NCBI GenBank assembly: GCA_038030265.1
Contig: CM075941.1
Location: 44,702,164-44,766,163 of the forward strand
Length of the DNA stretch: 64,000 nucleotides
Origin: Corythucha ciliata
Lineage: Eukaryota; Arthropoda; Insecta; Hemiptera; Tingidae
Direction: 5' to 3'
Part shown: positions 12,842 to 23,482 of the stretch, one piece after another
Numbering within the stretch: position 1 is the stretch's first letter
Layout of the letters: each line of letters begins with the position of its first letter
Program-made: the position numbers and the translations under genes
The notes under the pieces: model-generated
What the model was told of the DNA's origin: nothing
The model's database searches: none
The model's input: the letters and a program-made list of their open reading frames with translations, nothing else

Positions 12842-14065
12842 TGAGTTACTTTCACACAACCTGACAATAACAAAGCGTAGAATGAATAGGTGCTTTGTAA
12901 GAATGTAGAAGAGAATATGAAAGCACGAGCAGTGTCTATCCATAAGATCTTTCCTGCTATGATATTATGTATTCCATGTGATATCCTCAGGGTCATCAGG
13001 CATCCGTGGAATTCATTACATCCTTTCGGCTTCAGAGTTCGGAGGTTAAACTCAGGTCTACCTGAAAAATGAAACGACGGAGCATCAGTTTAAGACTTGT
13101 GGTTAAGAGATAGTCCTTCCGAAAGTGAACCGATACAATGACCGCGTAGCAAAACTTCAGACTTGTTCAGCGCTTAGTCTTTTGCCGTTGCAAAACTGTC
13201 AATCTAGCTCAGCGCTGAGTAAGTGTTTAATAATCCAACAAAACATGTTCCGAGGTGTTTCGATAGCCTTTTTCATCGCGATGAAACATTTCTGCCCTCT
13301 TTTGTTCCAAGTTGCCATAAAAGTTCAAGGAAAGGAATATTATTAGTTTTTAAGTCATACAACTTGATTAATATTTTAATTTTAGAGTTTTGGATTATTG
13401 CAATAAGCCAAAAGCCTAAAAATAAAATATTAATGAAGGAAAGGAAGTTACTTACCTTCCGACTATGATAACGGGAAGGTGAAAACTCACAAATCACCGT
13501 TGCATAACTCCAGTAAGCACTTAATTCTACACTTCAGCGTTTAAACACGAGCCCCGAGTTTTGCAACGCAACCAATGTAATGCAATTTCAGAAGCAAAAC
13601 AATTTGAAAGTTGGTGTATAAAACAGCTTTTTGGAACTGGTTACGGAGGCGAATTTGATTGTCTTGAGACAGTCAAGCATTGACAGCACTGAAAATTCCC
13701 TTATGTTTAAAATTTATATATTTTATTTTTGTCACTAAAATTTTATGAAGTAGGAAAAGTGATTTAGACCAACAAGATATTGTTAATAATACATCATTTA
13801 TATAAGTTATTATCAGTGGTTGTAAGTTTGTAATGTAACCTTCGACTTTAGAGTCCTTTAGGCGATTTTAGAGTCCTCTGCATTGCAGTTGTTACACTAA
13901 ATTGTTGAATTTTGGGCATACATCGTATTTACGATTAATTTGCGACGACTAGCATGGACGTTGTTATAGGGACTCAAGAATTTGCTGAGAAGGGGGAGTG
14001 ATTGACTATTTCTAAAGGCAGACTGACCCTGTGTCCGAGGCGAGGAACGTCGCCATATTCAAGTT
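12842..14065. other. Left-arm U2 upstream flank
   Basis: No supported protein gene. Related segments with a CAGTTTTGCAACG core near GCGCTGA recur at about 13140-13215 and in modified form near 13500-13570. The minus strand contains GAAG followed by GTAAGT and, 45 nt on, a T-rich AG (about 13410-13460). This looks like a tiny intron, but no coding exon or RNA could be attached. The mirror image is 24024-25247. Confidence 0.45.
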
Positions 14066-14108
14066 GGGTACTCAGTGGGTCGGCTAGGGGTTTAATGTCT
14101 GAGTACCC
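14066..14108 (+). promoter_or_regulatory. Inverted repeat in the U2 promoter region
   Basis: GGGTACTCAG (14066-14075) pairs with CTGAGTACCC (14099-14108) across a 23-nt loop, at about -64 to -22 from the U2 5' end. Animal snRNA genes carry their proximal sequence element around -50 to -60, so this may overlap it. The assignment is positional only. The same dyad precedes the right-arm U2 (23981-24023). Confidence 0.4.
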
Positions 14109-14129
14109 ATTCAGCGACATGTTGTAGTT

Positions 14130-14317
14130 ATCGCTTCTCGGCCTTTTGGCTAAGATCAAAGTGTAGTATCTGTTCTTATCAGCTTAATCTCTGGTACGGC
14201 TCCCATTGGGGGCCCCTGAAGATTAAACTGATTTTTGGAAAATGACGGAGTGTTAGGGGCTTGCTCCACCTCTGTCGCGGGTTGACCCGGTATTGCAGTA
14301 CCTCCGGGAACGGCCCA
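14130..14317 (+). ncRNA. U2 snRNA: U2 spliceosomal snRNA, intact copy
   Basis: U2 pairs with the intron branch site in the spliceosome. The gene starts ATCGCTTCTCGGCCTTTTGG and keeps the branch-site-pairing GTAGTA (about nt 33-38). The conserved TCTGTTCTTATCAG follows. An Sm site (GATTTTTGG, about 14230) and stem-loop IV (ACCCGGTATTGCAGTACCTCCGGGAACGG in pieces) are also present. The length of about 188 nt matches the family. Stem-loops IIb and III differ from vertebrate U2 in sequence but still pair by eye (GGCTCCC with GGGGGCC; GACGGAG with CTCTGTC), which suggests a functional gene. The 3' end is set by comparison with U2 and could be off by a few bases. No 3' box was identified. Confidence 0.93.
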
Positions 14318-14464
14318 CAAATATTTCTCACTTTTGTCCTTCCTTTTAAATAATCTGATATGGAACATAACGCACATGAATCTTGAATTGACCACTGCAA
14401 AACCTAGCCCGCGGGGCCAATGTCCCCCTCGCATTATTTCTTGTCTTGTCTCCGAGCATAGCTG

Positions 14465-15910
14465 TTAACCCTTTGAGATTCATAAGGAGGCAACGTGAAC
14501 AATTTTCGTTTATTTTTCATTAGTTACGATCACACATATCATAATTTTGCCGGGAAGGTGATTTTTACACATTTACGTCGGGAGGGGGGGTAAGGGACAA
14601 ATGTGTCCCTACGGACCTAAAAGGAACTTTTTCAAAACAAAGAAAACATCTAACATATTTAGTTGAAAACGGGTTTATTTATCAGAAATAATGTAATAGC
14701 GTTTCCCATTTGCATGCAATTCTGCAACGGGGCAGTTTATTTCCACCCGCCTTCCATTATCATACCTGTATGATTCAACTGAGAGATGATCTCTCTCAAA
14801 AATGGACCACCATCAATTTTGAGGAGGTCTTTGGAAAGCCCACAGAACGGACATGTTTTTCTGATAATGGGACCATATCGGAGGCATTATAAATTCGGCA
14901 GAAATCGTCGCTGAATTATGGGAGAAATTTAAAAGAAGTCACTTTCGCCATTTGTGGAAAAACATAAAAAACACTGAGTTCGTTTACAGCAGTTCAAAAC
15001 ACTGTTTTCTGAAGTGAAATTTGGTGGTCTTTTCAAAACCGTCAACAGTTTTTTTCTAAGCCCAGCGGTTGGGCCGTAAAATCGAGTTTTTGGAGAAAAA
15101 GTAGGCAGTCGATGAAAAAACACAATTGTACGCATATCTCAGAAGGAAAGCATTTGCGACCCTATGTTCATAGGATCATTTTGGTCGCAAATACTTAGTA
15201 GGTACTACAACACACTTCAGTACTATGCATTTCCTCCTGAATCACCCTGTATACACCAAATGGCTCCCCCCTTTTGCTTCCTGCACAGTTTGGACCGCTC
15301 CAAAATAAGGTAGGCGAGCTCACTGAAATGACCCAAATTGACGCTTTTGACTGAGAGCTTCTAGTCCTCATCCCTATTATCAATATCTCCATTTAACAAT
15401 TATTGTTGGTCCTCCTAATCGTGCGATTTTCGGTCGTCTTCTTCATCTTTTTCTTCGGCAAACAAAAATGTTCGTATCTCCTGATCCGCCATATCAAATA
15501 TTCGAAACATATTTTAGACATTTTCAATGAAATAATATGCTGACTGGTCGTTCGGCAAAAACGTCCATACGCCCAAAAATAATTTGATGATGTGAAAAAC
15601 GGCAACCATCCGTTAAACAACCAGGTTTAAAATAGGACAGTTTATTTTGGGGTTTACGTTGATTTTTCAGATTTATCGTAATAAAAAAATAAAAATACAG
15701 AATGCAATTTTATGGGATTTATAAATTACAAATTAAATATGAATAGAGCATATTTCAGATTAGGACTGAGGGTGAAAAATAAGCACCAACTATGTCATTG
15801 ACGAAATGTCGATGTCCGATACAAATATAACGTGTTTTCCTAATTAGAAAAATAATCAAAATTATTTGATTTCCTGGGACACAAGTGTCCCATAGACCTC
15901 AAAGGGTTAA
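14465..15910. mobile_element. piggyBac-like non-autonomous element (left arm)
   Basis: 1438 bp (14469-15906) flanked by TTAA (14465-14468 and 15907-15910), with terminal CCCTTTGAG and CTCAAAGGG and subterminal GGGACA...TGTCCC dyads. These are hallmarks of the piggyBac superfamily. On the minus strand a short frame starts MADQEIRTFLFAEEKDEEDD near 15497 and stops soon after. It is an acidic N-terminus consistent with a transposase remnant. The end of a CAGGGTG-type fold-back element (about 15125-15250) is nested inside, but its other end was not found. The matching copy is at 17867-19312. Confidence 0.75.
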
Positions 15911-16166
15911 GGTGCGTTTACACAGAAGTGTCTGACATTTATGTAGCAACACTCATGTCTCGACATAAATGTAAAGTGTCTGACACTTCTATATTGACCG
16001 TACAAATTCTGATAAAAATGTCTGGAAGTTCGTGTTTACACCAAGGAAAGGAAGGGTTCCCCGCATTAAGGGGGTCATTCCGGAAGCAGGCGGTAATCAC
16101 TTGGGACCAAAAAAGAAAATTTTTACCGAAGCGCGTTTGTCCAAAATGTGTTTTCTTACCGAATTA

Positions 16167-17610
16167 TACAGGGTGTTTCAGGACAAATGCCGAATATTTT
16201 AATATGTTGTAGTACTAAGTAATTGCGACCAAAATCACCCTATTGATATAGGATCGCAAATGATTTCTCTTGAAGTTACAGGCACATTTGTGTATTTTTA
16301 GCCATTCGCTGTTTTTCCTCTTAAAAGACCGACTAAACCTTTTTTTGTACCCTTAAACTGCCGGCGTTTTTGAAAAGATCACACAATTTTACTTCAGAAA
16401 ATGTCGATCAACATCATTTTAGTTGCCTCCAAAAATTTCGGTAATTCGTTAAAAATGAAGAAAGAGGCGTTTTCGAATTTTTCTGTGTACGTCAACGCCA
16501 GTTTCTGACCAAGTGATCATTATGAAAATTGTTTGCCTATTTCAGTAAAACATCTCCATCTCGTGAGCTTTCAATTGTTTTTGAAGAATTGAAATCGGTC
16601 ATTTTATCATGAGATATTGTTCCTAACGTGTGAAAAAACACGGAGTAAGTCATCAATTAGGCATAGGTGAACCTTCCTTAAACGCGTTTGATAACAGAGT
16701 AAATTTGTTGGCTTTTGCTAATTAATCGGTTTAGTGAGGTCCAATAAGATCCCTCCCTACCATACCACACCACACATTCATAAAAATCGTCGCTGAATTA
16801 CTTTCGATTGCGGCATTGAGGTTTTCTTCCTCCCACTGGCGCCAGTTCGACTGTTGTTCATACCGTCTCGGGTAAACGTGGCTTCGTCCGAAAAAAGAGT
16901 AAGAGGAACGGAATACTGATTCTCAAACACCCAGTGCAAAAAAATAGAAAACGTTTGCAGTAAGGGGGAGGGGGGTAAATTTTTTGGGAGTTTTGTCCTT
17001 TGTCACTTAAAGTGCATTTCATTTAGAAAATTTAAGACAGGTTATCAAACTGAATAATCAGCAAAAACCAACTTTACTTTGTAATAACGCGTTAAAGGAA
17101 GTTTCACCTATGCCTTAATTGATGACTTACTCCGTGTTTTTTCACACGTTCGGAACAATATCTCATATAAAAATGAACCGATTTCAATTCTTCAAAAAAC
17201 AATTGAAAGCTCACGAGATGGAGATGTTTTACTGAAATAGGCAAACAATTTTCATAATGATCACTTGGTCAGAAACTGGCGTTGACGTACACAGAAAAAT
17301 TCGAAAACGCCTCTTTCTTCATTTTTAACGAATTACCGAAATTTTTGGAGGCAACTAAAATGATGTTGATCGACATTTTCTGAAGTAAAATTGTGTGATC
17401 TTTTCAAAAACGCCGGCAGTTTAAGGGTACAAAAAAAGGTTTAGTCGGTCTTTTAAGAGGAAAAACAGCGAATGGCTAAAAATACACAAATGTGCCTGTA
17501 ACTTCAAGAGAAATCATTTGCGACCCTATATCAATAGGGTGATTTTGGTCGCAATTACTTAGTACTACAACATATTAAAATATTCGGCATTTTTCCTGAA
17601 ACACCCTGTA
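16167..17610. mobile_element. Fold-back element C with transposase remnant, palindrome centre
   Basis: 1440 bp (16169-17608) with TA on each side and CAGGGTGTTTCAGGA termini. The inverted repeats span about 16169-16695 and 17090-17608, leaving a loop of about 390 bp. On the minus strand the loop (about 16950-16740) reads FLHWVFENQYSVPLTLFSDE then ATFTRDGMNNS, followed after frame changes by NVWCGM and LIGPH. That order (FxDE..F.RDG..N...NVW.G..G..LIGP) is the DDE catalytic region of Tc1/mariner-type transposases. It is frameshifted and lacks the N-terminus, so it is not functional. It forms the spacer of the large palindrome. Confidence 0.78.
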
Positions 17611-17866
17611 TAATTCGGTAAGAAAACACATTTTGGACAAACGCGCTTCGGTAAAAATTTTCTTTTTTGGTCCCAAGTGATTACCGCCTGCTTCCGGAAT
17701 GACCCCCTTAATGCGGGGAACCCTTCCTTTCCTTGGTGTAAACACGAACTTCCAGACATTTTTATCAGAATTTGTACGGTCAATATAGAAGTGTCAGACA
17801 CTTTACATTTATGTCGAGACATGAGTGTTGCTACATAAATGTCAGACACTTCTGTGTAAACGCACC

Positions 17867-19312
17867 TTAACCCTTTGAGGTCTATGGGACACTTGTGTCC
17901 CAGGAAATCAAATAATTTTGATTATTTTTCTAATTAGGAAAACACGTTATATTTGTATTGGACATCGACATTTCGTCAATGACATAGTTGGTGCTTATTT
18001 TTCACCCTCAGTCCTAATCTGAAATATGCTCTATTCATATTTAATTTGTAATTTATAAATCCCATAAAATTGCATTCTGTATTTTTATTTTTTTATTACG
18101 ATAAATCTGAAAAATCAACGTAAACCCCAAAATAAACTGTCCTATTTTAAACCTGGTTGTTTAACGGATGGTTGCCGTTTTTCACATCATCAAATTATTT
18201 TTGGGCGTATGGACGTTTTTGCCGAACGACCAGTCAGCATATTATTTCATTGAAAATGTCTAAAATATGTTTCGAATATTTGATATGGCGGATCAGGAGA
18301 TACGAACATTTTTGTTTGCCGAAGAAAAAGATGAAGAAGACGACCGAAAATCGCTCGATTAGGAGGACCAACAATAATTGTTAAACGGAGATATTGATAA
18401 TAGGGATGAGGACTAGAAGCTCTCAGTCAAAAGCGTCAATTTGGGTCATTTCAGTGAGCTCGCCTACCTTATTTTGGAGCGGTCCAAACTGTGCAGGAAG
18501 CAAAAGGGGGGAGCCATTTGGTGTATACAGGGTGATTCAGGAGGAAATGCATATACTGAAGTGTGTTGTAGTACCTACTAAGTATTTGCGACCAAAATGA
18601 TCCTATGAACATAGGGTCGCAAATGCTTTCCTTCTGAGATATGCGTACAATTGTGTTTTTTCATCGACTGCCTACTTTTTCTCCAAAAACTCGATTTTAC
18701 GGCCCAACCGCTGGGCTTAGAAAAAAACTGTTGACGGTTTTGAAAAGACCACCAAATTTCACTTCAGAAAACAGTGTTTTGAACTGCTGTAAACGAACTC
18801 AGTGTTTTTTATGTTTTTCCACAAATGGCGAAAGTGACTTCTTTTAAATTTCTCCCATAATTCAGCGACGATTTCTGCCGAATTTATAATGCCTCCGATA
18901 TGGTCCCATTATCAGAAAAACATGTCCGTTCTGTGGGCTTTCCAAAGACCTCCTCAAAATTGATGGTGGTCCATTTTTGAGAGAGATCATCTCTCAGTTG
19001 AATCATATACAGGTATGATAATGGAAGGCGGGTGGAAATAAACTGCCCCGTTGCAGAATTGCATGCAAATGGGAAACGCTATTACATTATTTCTGATAAA
19101 TAAAACCGTTTTCAACTAAATATGTTGGATGTTTTCTTTGTTTTGAAAAAGTTCCTTTTAGGTCCGTAGGGACACATTTGTCCCTTACCCCCCCTCCCGA
19201 CGTAAATGTGTAAAAATCACCTTCCGGCAAAATTATGATATGTGTGATCGTAACTAATGAAAAATAAACGAAAATTGTTCACGTTGCCTCCTTATGAATC
19301 TCAAAGGGTTAA
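17867..19312. mobile_element. piggyBac-like non-autonomous element (right arm)
   Basis: Inverted duplicate of 14465-15910, again 1438 bp between TTAA sites (17867-17870 and 19309-19312). The acidic N-terminal remnant starts with ATG near 18287 on the plus strand. The nested one-ended CAGGGTG terminus begins at 18528 after TA. It differs from the left copy by scattered single bases. Confidence 0.75.
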
Positions 19313-19587
19313 CAGCTATGCTCGGAGACAAGACAAGAAATAATGCGAGGGGGACATTGGCCCCGCGGGCTAGGTTTTGCAGTGGTCAATTCAAGATTCA
19401 TGTGCGTATGTTCCATATCAGATTATTTAAAAGGAAGGACAAAAGTGAGAAATATTTGTGGGCCGTTCCCGGAGGTACTGCAATACCGGGTCAACCCGCG
19501 ACAGAGGTGGAGCAAGCCCCTAACACTCCGTCATTTTCCAAAAATCAGTTTAATCTTCAGGGGCCCCCAATGGGAGCCGTACCAGAG

Positions 19588-19608
19588 ATTAAGCTGATAA
19601 GAACAGAT
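19588..19608. repeat. Target-site duplication, 3' side of U2 insertion
   Basis: A 21-bp sequence starting ATTAAGCTGATAAG, identical to 23901-23921. It corresponds to U2 nucleotides 39-59. Confidence 0.92.
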
Positions 19609-19797
19609 TTTTGTTTATTTTATCATATATACAATTTGTACATCGGTCAGTAAGTATAAACGAATTCCTCACTTAGTATTTGACAATTTGGAGGATTTGA
19701 ATGTAAATATTTACAGGAACAATTTGGATTTATACACTATATACAAGTTTAGTGGCAAAATATTTACAATGGTTAATATATTTACAAGGTAAAATAT

Positions 19798-22700
19798 TCA
19801 CATCATTGATTCGCTTTCAATGCTGGTGTCGATTAGCAGGTGGAAGCTGACATCATCGCCATCGATGTCGTCTTCGGCCTCGGTCTGCTCGATATTCTCG
19901 TCGTTGGAGGGCCAGGCTGCCTGCGCCATAGGACCACTCTCAGCCGGTAGGCCAGTGAGATGCCGCATATAGATAATGCGAGAGGCTGCGATGATGTCGG
20001 CAGTGATAAGGCGCTTCATCTTCTTGATGTAGCGTCGGCTGCCGAGGCGTTTAGCGTCTCGGTCGTTCTCAGGGTCCCAAGTTCCGAGGGCCCCGACGAT
20101 GATAGGGACTATCTTCACGCTGGGGAAGCGTTCGAGGAGCCTTGTCTTAACGGGCTCATATTTTTCTATTTTCCGTTCCCGAGCCGCTTGGAAGGCCTCT
20201 GGCCGATTCTCAAATGGGACGGTGACGTCGATGATCCAGGCCTCGTTTCTTTTGGATAGGACGAGGTCGGGGCGTAATCGTGAGCCATCGACGGAGGTGT
20301 TTTTGCCAATTACGCTGAATCCTGCGTAACGTGCGGCAGTTTCGAGTCGGTTCACTATTGAATTGTGTCGACTTTGGTATTGGGCGGAGTGGATTAGGCA
20401 GTGGTCAAGGACGTGGGCTAACGACTCGACGTGGCAGGGGCATCGTCGACATCCTCGAGGGTTGCCCAGGTGGTTGTTCCCATGGAGCGGGACGGTGCCG
20501 AGACGAGCGCGGTGAATGAATCGCCAGTCTGCGAACGCTAGGTATTGGCCTGTGTACGTGAAGTGACTGCTGTCTGGCGATTGTCGTAGGCAGTCAGCTA
20601 CCCGTCCTTGGTGAGGTTTCCTTCGGAGAGCAATGCCCCGCTGGAGCTGGAGTTGGTGACGAACCGTGTGGCATACTTTCCTGCGGCTTGACGGAGTGAT
20701 ATGGCTTTCCCCGATTGTGAGAGAAGTTTGTGCTTCGGAGAAAGACCATGTCACTGCCAGCCGCCGAGATGCAGCGCGGGCACGGGTCCATATATTGCCT
20801 GCTGTAGAACTTCGTGGGAGGGACGTATCTCCTGATAGAAAGTTCGAGCGTTGATCCGTCTGTTGTTCAGATTGGCGAGGTAGGGTGCGAGTGAGTTCGT
20901 CAGCGGCGATTCGTTGAATGGTCAGGTCCGGGCTTGTCAGGAGCTTGAAGGCTGTGTCGATGAGGGCAACGTCACTTTCCTCAGCGGCAATGGGCAAGCC
21001 GCAGAGGCCTTCTGATCTCGCCCCGTACAAATATTCGTTCGACGCCTCTTCTGGGAGGTTAAGCGTCTTTTTGACTTCAGGGCGGAATACGTTGTCTAGC
21101 CTGTCCCACGCTCCTTTAGGGAATTGGCCCATTCGCATGGAGAAATTCATCGCGGGGAACACAAAAGTCCGAAGGGCGTCCAAGCGTTGCCAGGGGGCGA
21201 GTTTTGATCGGAGGATCTTGAGTCCGGTCTCACAGATTTCCTCGATTGTGGCTTGAGGGTTGACGATGTGGAAGCCCACTGGTTGTCCGAGGAAGGAGTG
21301 TATATCACCGTCCGTGATGGGGACTAGCGGAGTTCCATCGATGATTATCATCGAGGGACGTAGACCTCGTGGCGTGGTTCCACTGATGTGGGCACTCCTG
21401 CATTTTGTTGGGTTAACTCTAAGTCCAAGTTGGTGAAATATGTATGTGGTAGTGTCAACATTGCGTTGAAGTGTAGCTTCATCCCCTGCTAGTAATGTGA
21501 CGTCATCGGCGTATGCTAGTATAGCAGGGCTTCCTTCATGGTATATGTGTTCCAGCGCTACGTTGATCGTGACATTGAAGAGGATGCCACTCAGAGGGCA
21601 TCCTTGGCGGACTCCACATAGGACGGGGATGGAAGGTGTCGACGTATCTCCGCATCGAACGGAGGTGGAGAGGTCCGTAAGAGCGTCCTGGAGGATGTCG
21701 CAAAAAGCGTCACCTGCTCCACGTTGACGGAAGGTGGCGATGATGGCGTCATGGGGCAGGGCACCGAAGGCGTTAGTTATGTCCAGCCAGGCGACGTATA
21801 GATTTTCACGCTGGGTCCGGGCCTGGTGGAGTAAGTGTTGTAGAGCATAGTTATGCTCTAGGACACCGTCGTAGGCCGTAAATCCTTTTTGCGCCGGGGA
21901 GAGGATGTTGTTCGCTGAGCACCACGACGCGACTCGGTCAGCCAGGAGTCCGGCGAACATCTTGTATAGTGTTGAAGAGAGGGCGATTGGTCTCCAGTCG
22001 GCCAGGGTTTCAGGATTCTCATTCTTAGGTATGAGAATTGTGGTCGATTTCTTCCACCTGGTAGGGATTCGGCGTTGTCGGAGACAGATGTTGAAAATTT
22101 GGGTCAGAACGTGAGCCTCAGGGTCCAATGTTTTCCAGGCATGGTAGTCAAGGCGGTCGGGGCCGGGGGCGGTGTTCTCGAAGCGAGATCTGCGGCGGGT
22201 GACCTCTTCATGGGTGAAGGGGGTCATGTTAATGGATTGATCAGCGTGAATGATGTCATCTAAGACGGCAGCGTCAAACTCACGTCGAGTCGCCCAGATG
22301 TTGTGGAAGTGGTCGGTGACTTCTTCGGCGGGGGCCATGCAGCGGGCTGTCTGGGATCCTACGATAGCTCGGATGGCTTTTCGCCGATTACGACGGTATA
22401 CACCCTGAATGGTCTTTGCGTCTTCGACATTGACGACTCGTGGGGGGGGTGTGGGGCCCTCGGTAGTGGCGAGCCTAAGGTGTTGTTGAGCAGCATTGAT
22501 GATTTCTGCAACGATGTCTTCGAAGGTGCTCCATGCGAGACGAGGTGAGGCGTACATGTGGCGCAATCGTGGCCCGAAGGCCGAGAGAGGCGATTCTAAT
22601 AAGGCACCGTCAGCTGCGGGTTCGAATATTCCGGTGAGGGGCTCTGGTTGGTGGTCGTGTTGCGGCGAATTTGTGGGGCTACGTCGTTGGCCGAATTGTA

Positions 22701-23469
22701 TGGGGGAACGCGGCGCCAGTGCGATAGATGGAGCCGGCGATTGTGGGATGTCGAATATGGATGGCTCCGTCTCGGGGTTGTCCGGAACGTTTGGAGGGGT
22801 TGCGGGTGGTATGACGAGCGGACTCAGGTTGTTCAAGGGGGTGGGAGGCCTTGGCGAAGATGACACGCTATTAATGTCTATGGGGGGCTCCAGGGGATGT
22901 CTCGCAGGTGGTGATGGTGGCTGGGAGTCCTCCTCGGGGATGTCGATCGGGAGAGGTTGGATTCGACGGCGGCGCGCCCGTGTTGCCGGCGCCGGAAGCT
23001 GAGCACGAGCAATGGCCCGCCGAGGGTTCATGATGTGTTCACCGACTACGTGGTTGTCCAGGCCCTTTTTTGTCGTGAAGACGTGAGGGCATTCTGGGCA
23101 TTGAAGGCATCCCGGGGGTGGTTCCATCTCCGGCCGAGGACTCCGACGCAGGCAAGAGTGAAGAGTTGGCCGGGATTGAAGCTCCGAGTTGCAGAGGGAG
23201 CAGATGTGACGAGTTTCAGTCCGTACATCGTGTGTGGCCTGGAGGTGTCGTCCCAGGGATTGGAGGCATGAAGTCCAAGCCTTGCTCGCAAAGCGATGAC
23301 CACACACCGGACACGCGAGGATCGTTTGTCCTGAAGGCAGTTGCGGCAGTGGGTGGTGGCAAGTGAGAACGCCATTATCGAGCTGTAGTCTCTCTTCGTG
23401 GTTTAGGAGGCGAACCGGCGCGTCCTGACTTTGACGAGAAATAGTTCGTAATTTAACACACTCACTGAA
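19798..23469 (-). CDS. Utopia-like ORF: zinc fingers, reverse transcriptase, RLE
   Basis: Predicted to nick U2 DNA and reverse-transcribe its own RNA there. The frame is open from 23469 (after two stops) to TGA at 19798. Numbering from the GTG at 23307 gives 1169 residues. C2H2 finger 1 is CPVC (just upstream) with H21 and H26; a C2HC finger has C36, C39, H50, C52; C2H2 finger 3 has C70, C73, H86, H91. A proline-rich linker spans about 100-260. RT motifs are motif A D509, GVRQGCPLSG at 565-574 and YADD at 599-602. The zinc knuckle is C953, C956, H965, C970. The restriction-like endonuclease has RPD (D1014), IDVT (D1027) and K1046 or K1049. All catalytic motifs are intact. No in-frame ATG precedes codon 61, which lies beyond finger 2, so initiation is probably non-AUG. 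Confidence 0.93.
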   Translation of the reverse strand, partial: FSECVKLRTISRQSQDAPVRLLNHEERLQLDNGVLTCHHPLPQLPSGQTILACPVCGHRFASKAWTSCLQSLGRHLQATHDVRTETRHICSLCNSELQSRPTLHSCLRRSPRPEMEPPPGCLQCPECPHVFTTKKGLDNHVVGEHIMNPRRAIARAQLPAPATRARRRRIQPLPIDIPEEDSQPPSPPARHPLEPPIDINSVSSSPRPPTPLNNLSPLVIPPATPPNVPDNPETEPSIFDIPQSPAPSIALAPRSPIQFGQRRSPTNSPQHDHQPEPLTGIFEPAADGALLESPLSAFGPRLRHMYASPRLAWSTFEDIVAEIINAAQQHLRLATTEGPTPPPRVVNVEDAKTIQGVYRRNRRKAIRAIVGSQTARCMAPAEEVTDHFHNIWATRREFDAAVLDDIIHADQSINMTPFTHEEVTRRRSRFENTAPGPDRLDYHAWKTLDPEAHVLTQIFNICLRQRRIPTRWKKSTTILIPKNENPETLADWRPIALSSTLYKMFAGLLADRVASWCSANNILSPAQKGFTAYDGVLEHNYALQHLLHQARTQRENLYVAWLDITNAFGALPHDAIIATFRQRGAGDAFCDILQDALTDLSTSVRCGDTSTPSIPVLCGVRQGCPLSGILFNVTINVALEHIYHEGSPAILAYADDVTLLAGDEATLQRNVDTTTYIFHQLGLRVNPTKCRSAHISGTTPRGLRPSMIIIDGTPLVPITDGDIHSFLGQPVGFHIVNPQATIEEICETGLKILRSKLAPWQRLDALRTFVFPAMNFSMRMGQFPKGAWDRLDNVFRPEVKKTLNLPEEASNEYLYGARSEGLCGLPIAAEESDVALIDTAFKLLTSPDLTIQRIAADELTRTLPRQSEQQTDQRSNFLSGDTSLPRSSTAGNIWTRARAASRRLAVTWSFSEAQTSLTIGESHITPSSRRKVCHTVRHQLQLQRGIALRRKPHQGRVADCLRQSPDSSHFTYTGQYLAFADWRFIHRARLGTVPLHGNNHLGNPRGCRRCPCHVESLAHVLDHCLIHSAQYQSRHNSIVNRLETAARYAGFSVIGKNTSVDGSRLRPDLVLSKRNEAWIIDVTVPFENRPEAFQAARERKIEKYEPVKTRLLERFPSVKIVPIIVGALGTWDPENDRDAKRLGSRRYIKKMKRLITADIIAASRIIYMRHLTGLPAESGPMAQAAWPSNDENIEQTEAEDDIDGDDVSFHLLIDTSIESESMM

Positions 23470-23482
23470 TTATTAACTCGCG

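Noticed and set aside
13446..13490. GTTACTTACCTTC resembling the U1 snRNA 5' end
   Set aside because: Only the first ~9 bases resemble U1. The following stem-loops do not, and on the other strand it reads as a splice-donor-like word.
15928..16212. 94-codon ORF conserved in both palindrome arms (also 17565-17849)
   Set aside because: The conservation is explained by the inverted duplication; the frame runs across the end of fold-back C and has no recognisable domain.
20918..23002. Long plus-strand ORFs opposite the retrotransposon
   Set aside because: They are shadows of the GC-richer minus-strand ORF with its RT and endonuclease motifs.
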